A DNA stretch of 35,859 nucleotides from Acidimicrobiales bacterium (GTDB lineage Bacteria > Actinomycetota > Acidimicrobiia > Acidimicrobiales > RAAP-2), in the NCBI GenBank assembly GCA_015478655.1, contig JADMIJ010000043.1:1-35859 (forward strand), written 5' to 3'. How positions within the stretch are numbered: the stretch's first letter is position 1; each line of letters begins with the position of its first letter. The position numbers were made by a program, and so were the translations under genes. This document shows, in pieces, positions 33,471-35,859 of the stretch. The notes beneath the pieces are model-generated. The model saw only the letters and a list, made by a program, of their open reading frames with translations, made no database searches and was not told the origin of the DNA.

Positions 33471-33749
33471 GTCGTTCCTCCTGCCCACGTCTTGCTGGCA
33501 GTTTGACGCACGTGTTGAACGTCAATGTGACATCGAGATGAACGTTCCGCGAAAACCGGCGATCTCCAGGGAGTGAAGACCGATTTCTCCATCTCCGTAG
33601 CCGGTCACGCACAGAGGGTGCCCAATCCACAGCGCCTCGCTGCCTCAGGTAGGCGAGCTGCGATGCACCGGCGTCCGCCCCGTCCATTCATCGAAGGCGG
33701 AGACGAATGATCCGTTGGATCGAGGCAACCGGCGTGGAGCGTCGGAACC
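33471..33749. other. Intergenic region between the repeat protein and the sulfotransferase
   Basis: 279 bases upstream of the DUF2510-like gene and downstream of the sulfotransferase stop. The one structured element is the inverted repeat at 33503-33525. No protein-coding frame is convincing here. Confidence 0.5.
33503..33525. promoter_or_regulatory. Inverted repeat upstream of the DUF2510-like gene
   Basis: TTGACG (33503-33508) is the reverse complement of CGTCAA (33520-33525), with 11 bases between. On the minus strand TTGACG also reads as a -35 element about 50 bases before the GTG at 33470, though no -10 is clear. It could be an operator for the repeat protein. Confidence 0.35.
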
Positions 33750-34370
33750 CTAGGGGAGAGGCGTCAACCCAACCATCGCCCGGAACTCATCGGTCGTATT
33801 GGTTACGGGAAACGGCTCATTCGGGACATCGACGCCCAGGCGGTCACAGATGGGGTCCCACCCATCACCCGGCTCCCACTCCAGCAGGCGCGCGGACGGA
33901 ATGGCTTGCCGAACGGCCGCGTTGTGGCGCTCGTAGGCGTCCATCATGGCAACGGGATCACCGAGCCGGTCGCTGAAGCGATCGCCAAACAACCTGCGTA
34001 CTGCGTCCATCCAGGGCTGCAGTTCGGGTGGCACCTTGTCAAACGATTGGAAGATCGTGTTGGATGCGCTCCGATACCAAGATTCAGGATCACGCACTGA
34101 CAGCAAGACCAATGCGTCCGGATTGGCGGCCGACAGCTCGGGCCAGAAGGAGCACCCGGGCCAGTCGACAAGCGAGAGGTAACCGACGGGCATTGTTGAC
34201 CAATCAACCGGACGTCCTTCAATGGCGTCCATCCATCCGGCCGCTTGACTCGGGTCCCCCAGGATCTCGATCATGTGATGACAGGGTCCGCCCAACAACT
34301 GCTCGAGCGCAATCTTCAGCGAATGGGTGCCGGTACGACCGACACCGGCACCTACAACCTTCAGCGACAT
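33750..34370 (-). CDS. Sulfotransferase family protein
   Basis: A 206-residue P-loop-like sulfotransferase. The 5'-phosphosulfate-binding loop is VVGAGVGRTGTHSLKIALEQL (residues 5-25), and LVLLSVRDPESWYRSA carries the Arg/Ser 3'-phosphate-binding site. The family transfers sulfate from PAPS to a small molecule or polysaccharide. The ATG at 34370 (GGGAGCAAGG upstream) gives a normal start for this family; the frame extends to 34553. In that extension the string LRIALEQTLRG resembles the PAPS-loop helix again. The acceptor is unknown. Confidence 0.8.
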   Translation of the reverse strand: MSLKVVGAGVGRTGTHSLKIALEQLLGGPCHHMIEILGDPSQAAGWMDAIEGRPVDWSTMPVGYLSLVDWPGCSFWPELSAANPDALVLLSVRDPESWYRSASNTIFQSFDKVPPELQPWMDAVRRLFGDRFSDRLGDPVAMMDAYERHNAAVRQAIPSARLLEWEPGDGWDPICDRLGVDVPNEPFPVTNTTDEFRAMVGLTPLP

Positions 34371-35128
34371 GACCTTGCTCCCGCTCTGACTGGGTTGGGC
34401 TGGACGCTCTGTCAGCGGGTCACATAGTTGCGCACTGAAGGCAGGGCTGTCCATTGAGGGAACCATTGGCAAAGACGGTTGCCCACTTCCTGATCGGGCT
34501 CCTCGTAACGTCTGCTCCAAAGCGATCCTCAGGCAGAAACTCCCCGCAGCCATCGTGGCGGGGCTTCTAGCATTTGCAGAGCATCGGAACTCTGACGCAA
34601 CGGTGGCGCGGAAACTTGAGTGAGCTGGGGCTCAAGGACCGGGGAGAGTCTGGAGCTGGGTCACAAGATCCTTAGCGACGAGAACTGGCCCACCGTCACG
34701 TGGCGCCCGGCATGCGACGCCTATTTTGCTCATCCCTTGCGCACCTCTCGGATGCGATCGATGTGCGTGATTCTCGACTGTGCGACCAGCCATTCACTGG
34801 ACCGAATGAGTTGCCGCTCTGCGGGAATGTGGTGTCGTCCTTCCGGACCATCAGTTTGGGATCCGCATCGTCGACACACGGACATTCGCCCGTTCGTCTC
34901 TGGCACGTGGTGAACATCGAGCTGGCTGCCTGCTTCAACTGCGGCTGCTGTGGACACGTTTCTCCAATCGGCCACCGAACTGAGCGCGGCTCGGGCGATC
35001 CAGAAGGAATGCAATGGCGCCCGATTTGGAGCACATTGTCCCTCAGTCCACCCTACCCCTTGCAGTTCAGTGCAACGGCGAAGCGCTCTCCGAGCGCTCC
35101 CCCACTCCCAGTGCGCCATGATTCCCCT
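34371..35128. other. Long non-coding or decayed region
   Basis: 758 bases between the sulfotransferase and the kinase-like pseudogene with no convincing gene. Frames up to ~110 codons are present (for example 34696-35034 on the minus strand), but their sequences are Arg/Ser/Cys/Gln-rich and unlike proteins. The base composition appears lower in GC than the neighbours by eye. At 34500-34541 (minus) a short LRIALEQTLRG stretch resembles the sulfotransferase loop. This looks like decayed sequence. Confidence 0.45.
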
Positions 35129-35744
35129 ATGAGCCAAGTAGCACTGGCTGACATCATCACGGCGTTCTCTACTCGACCGTCCGAAGGAGTACGGATCGTG
35201 GGTATCGATGGACCGAGCGGCTCGGGGAAGAGCACTCTCACCCGTCGGCTCGTGGATCGGGCTCCTGCGACACTGGTCGAGATCGACGACTTCGTTTCGT
35301 GGACCGATTTCTCGGGTTGGTGGCCTCGGTTCGACAGTCAGGTCTTGAAACCCCTAGTGCGCGGCGAGGACGCCCACTACCAAGTGCGCGATTGGCAGAA
35401 CGATCCGCTCGGCTCGTCCCTCGGTGGCTGGAAGACTGCCCCGTGGGCGCCGCTCGTGATCCTCGATGGTGTGACGTGCACGCGCCAAGCTGCCACGAAC
35501 CTTCTTGCCTACCGTATCTGGATCGAAGATCTGGATCGAAGCCCCCGAGAATGTCCGGCTCGCCCGCGGCCTGGCTCGCGATGGCGAACCCAAGCGACAC
35601 CTCTGGCTCGCCTGGATGCAACAGGAGCGGGAGTTCTTCTCAAAGGACCACACGCGGGACCGCGCTGACCTATACATCGACGGCGCTGATTCAAGTGATG
35701 TCGACCCCGACGGAGATGAGGTTCTGACCTTCGACGAGGCGTGA
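35129..35744 (+). pseudogene. P-loop uridine kinase-like protein, frameshifted by 13-bp tandem duplication
   Basis: ATG at 35129 begins MSQVALADIITAFSTRPSEG, then the Walker A motif IVGIDGPSGSGKSTLTRRLV. It continues to a DDFVSWTDFSGWWPRFDSQVL segment typical of uridine kinase-like proteins of actinobacteria. At 35516-35541 the 13 bases atctggatcgaag occur twice in tandem. Removing one copy restores RIWIEAPENVRLARGLARDGE and the rest to the TGA at 35744 (WMQQEREFFSKDHTRDRADLYIDG...). As read, the first frame runs to 35668 with an unrelated tail. The substrate is unclear, and the gene is most likely inactive. Confidence 0.82.
35516..35541 (+). repeat. 13-bp tandem duplication inside the kinase-like gene
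   Basis: atctggatcgaag at 35516-35528 is repeated exactly at 35529-35541. The length is not a multiple of three, so it shifts the frame. Perfect identity implies a recent event or an assembly artefact. Confidence 0.95.
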
Positions 35745-35772
35745 GGATGGTTGCGGTAACCGATTGCGTCGG

Positions 35773-35805
35773 AAGGGGCCCGGGTGTCCGATGCAAGGGC
35801 CCCTT
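35773..35805 (+). terminator. Strong hairpin after the kinase-like gene
   Basis: AAGGGGCCC (35773-35781) is the exact reverse complement of GGGCCCCTT (35797-35805), with a 15-base loop, 29 bases after the TGA of the kinase-like frame. No T-run follows, so it may be a Rho-assisted or non-canonical terminator. Confidence 0.5.
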
Positions 35806-35859
35806 ACCGATGCTCCTATGGATTGTCAAGGGCGAGTGCTGACCTCGGGAGCTGCGCGA

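Noticed and set aside
34696..35034. 112-residue minus-strand frame in the gap before the kinase-like gene
   Set aside because: Arg/Cys/Ser-rich, no ribosome site, no recognisable pattern.
34700..35128. Long N-terminal extension of the kinase-like frame
   Set aside because: No conserved sequence before MSQVALAD, and the Walker A motif lies ~33 residues after the ATG at 35129, as expected for the family.
1..35859. CRISPR arrays, tRNAs, rRNAs, transposases and integrases
   Set aside because: No regularly spaced direct repeats, no cloverleaf-like sequence and no recombinase motif was found on either strand; the protein repeats are not CRISPR.

Overview
The window is high-GC bacterial chromosome that reads as Actinomycetota, most likely Acidimicrobiia (inference). 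Supporting this are the secreted repeats of the type GYWLVASDGG..FGDA, a DUF1707-headed protein, an Eis-type acetyltransferase, a pyridoxamine-oxidase/F420-type reductase, a DinB/DUF664 protein, a DUF35-plus-thiolase cluster like mycobacterial Rv3521-Rv3523, and frequent GTG starts with GTGA stop/start overlaps. No rRNA, tRNA, CRISPR array, transposase or phage gene was seen. The gene content is accessory metabolism, small regulators and secreted proteins.

Layout. 1-3.7 kb: a secreted GH43-like glycosidase with a C-terminal repeat domain (cut by the left edge and frameshifted), a ferritin-like diiron protein, and a secreted protein of unknown function. 3.8-9.4 kb: TetR regulator, PIG-L deacetylase, WYL regulator divergent from a DinB protein, an enoyl-CoA hydratase gene split by an in-frame TAG, a lipoprotein and a VOC protein. 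9.4-11.4 kb: a parS-like palindrome and a second secreted repeat protein, split by an in-frame TGA. 11.5-16.3 kb: an ArsR - SRPBCC/AHSA1 - YciI-like set with a clear promoter/operator, then VOC, PPOX-type, small unknown and aldehyde dehydrogenase genes. 16.5-25.3 kb: secreted nucleoside hydrolase, SRPBCC + phytanoyl-CoA dioxygenase pair, DUF1543, an ABC-permease remnant, a large lipoprotein, an Eis-like acetyltransferase, a Gfo/Idh/MocA oxidoreductase, and a DUF1707/LiaF-like/class III cyclase fusion. 25.3-31.9 kb: CMD/AhpD-like protein, a tightly coupled DUF35 - thiolase-like - thiolase-like operon probably acting on sterol or branched acyl-CoA, a DUF1330 remnant, an alpha/beta hydrolase, and an ABC-2 exporter. 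32.2-35.8 kb: a protein built from six DUF2510-like repeats plus one canonical DUF2510, a sulfotransferase, and a P-loop (uridine kinase-like) gene broken by a 13-bp tandem duplication.

Two things stand out. First, there are many broken or truncated reading frames for 36 kb: a frameshift, an amber codon, an opal codon, a compensated indel pair, a 13-bp duplication, and gene fragments of an FtsX-like permease and a DUF1330 protein. Either this lineage is losing genes here or the assembly carries uncorrected errors; reads would decide. Second, several genes have unusual architecture: the DUF2510-like array, the DUF1707-cyclase fusion with a replaced catalytic Asn, and paired thiolase-like proteins lacking the canonical Cys and His.
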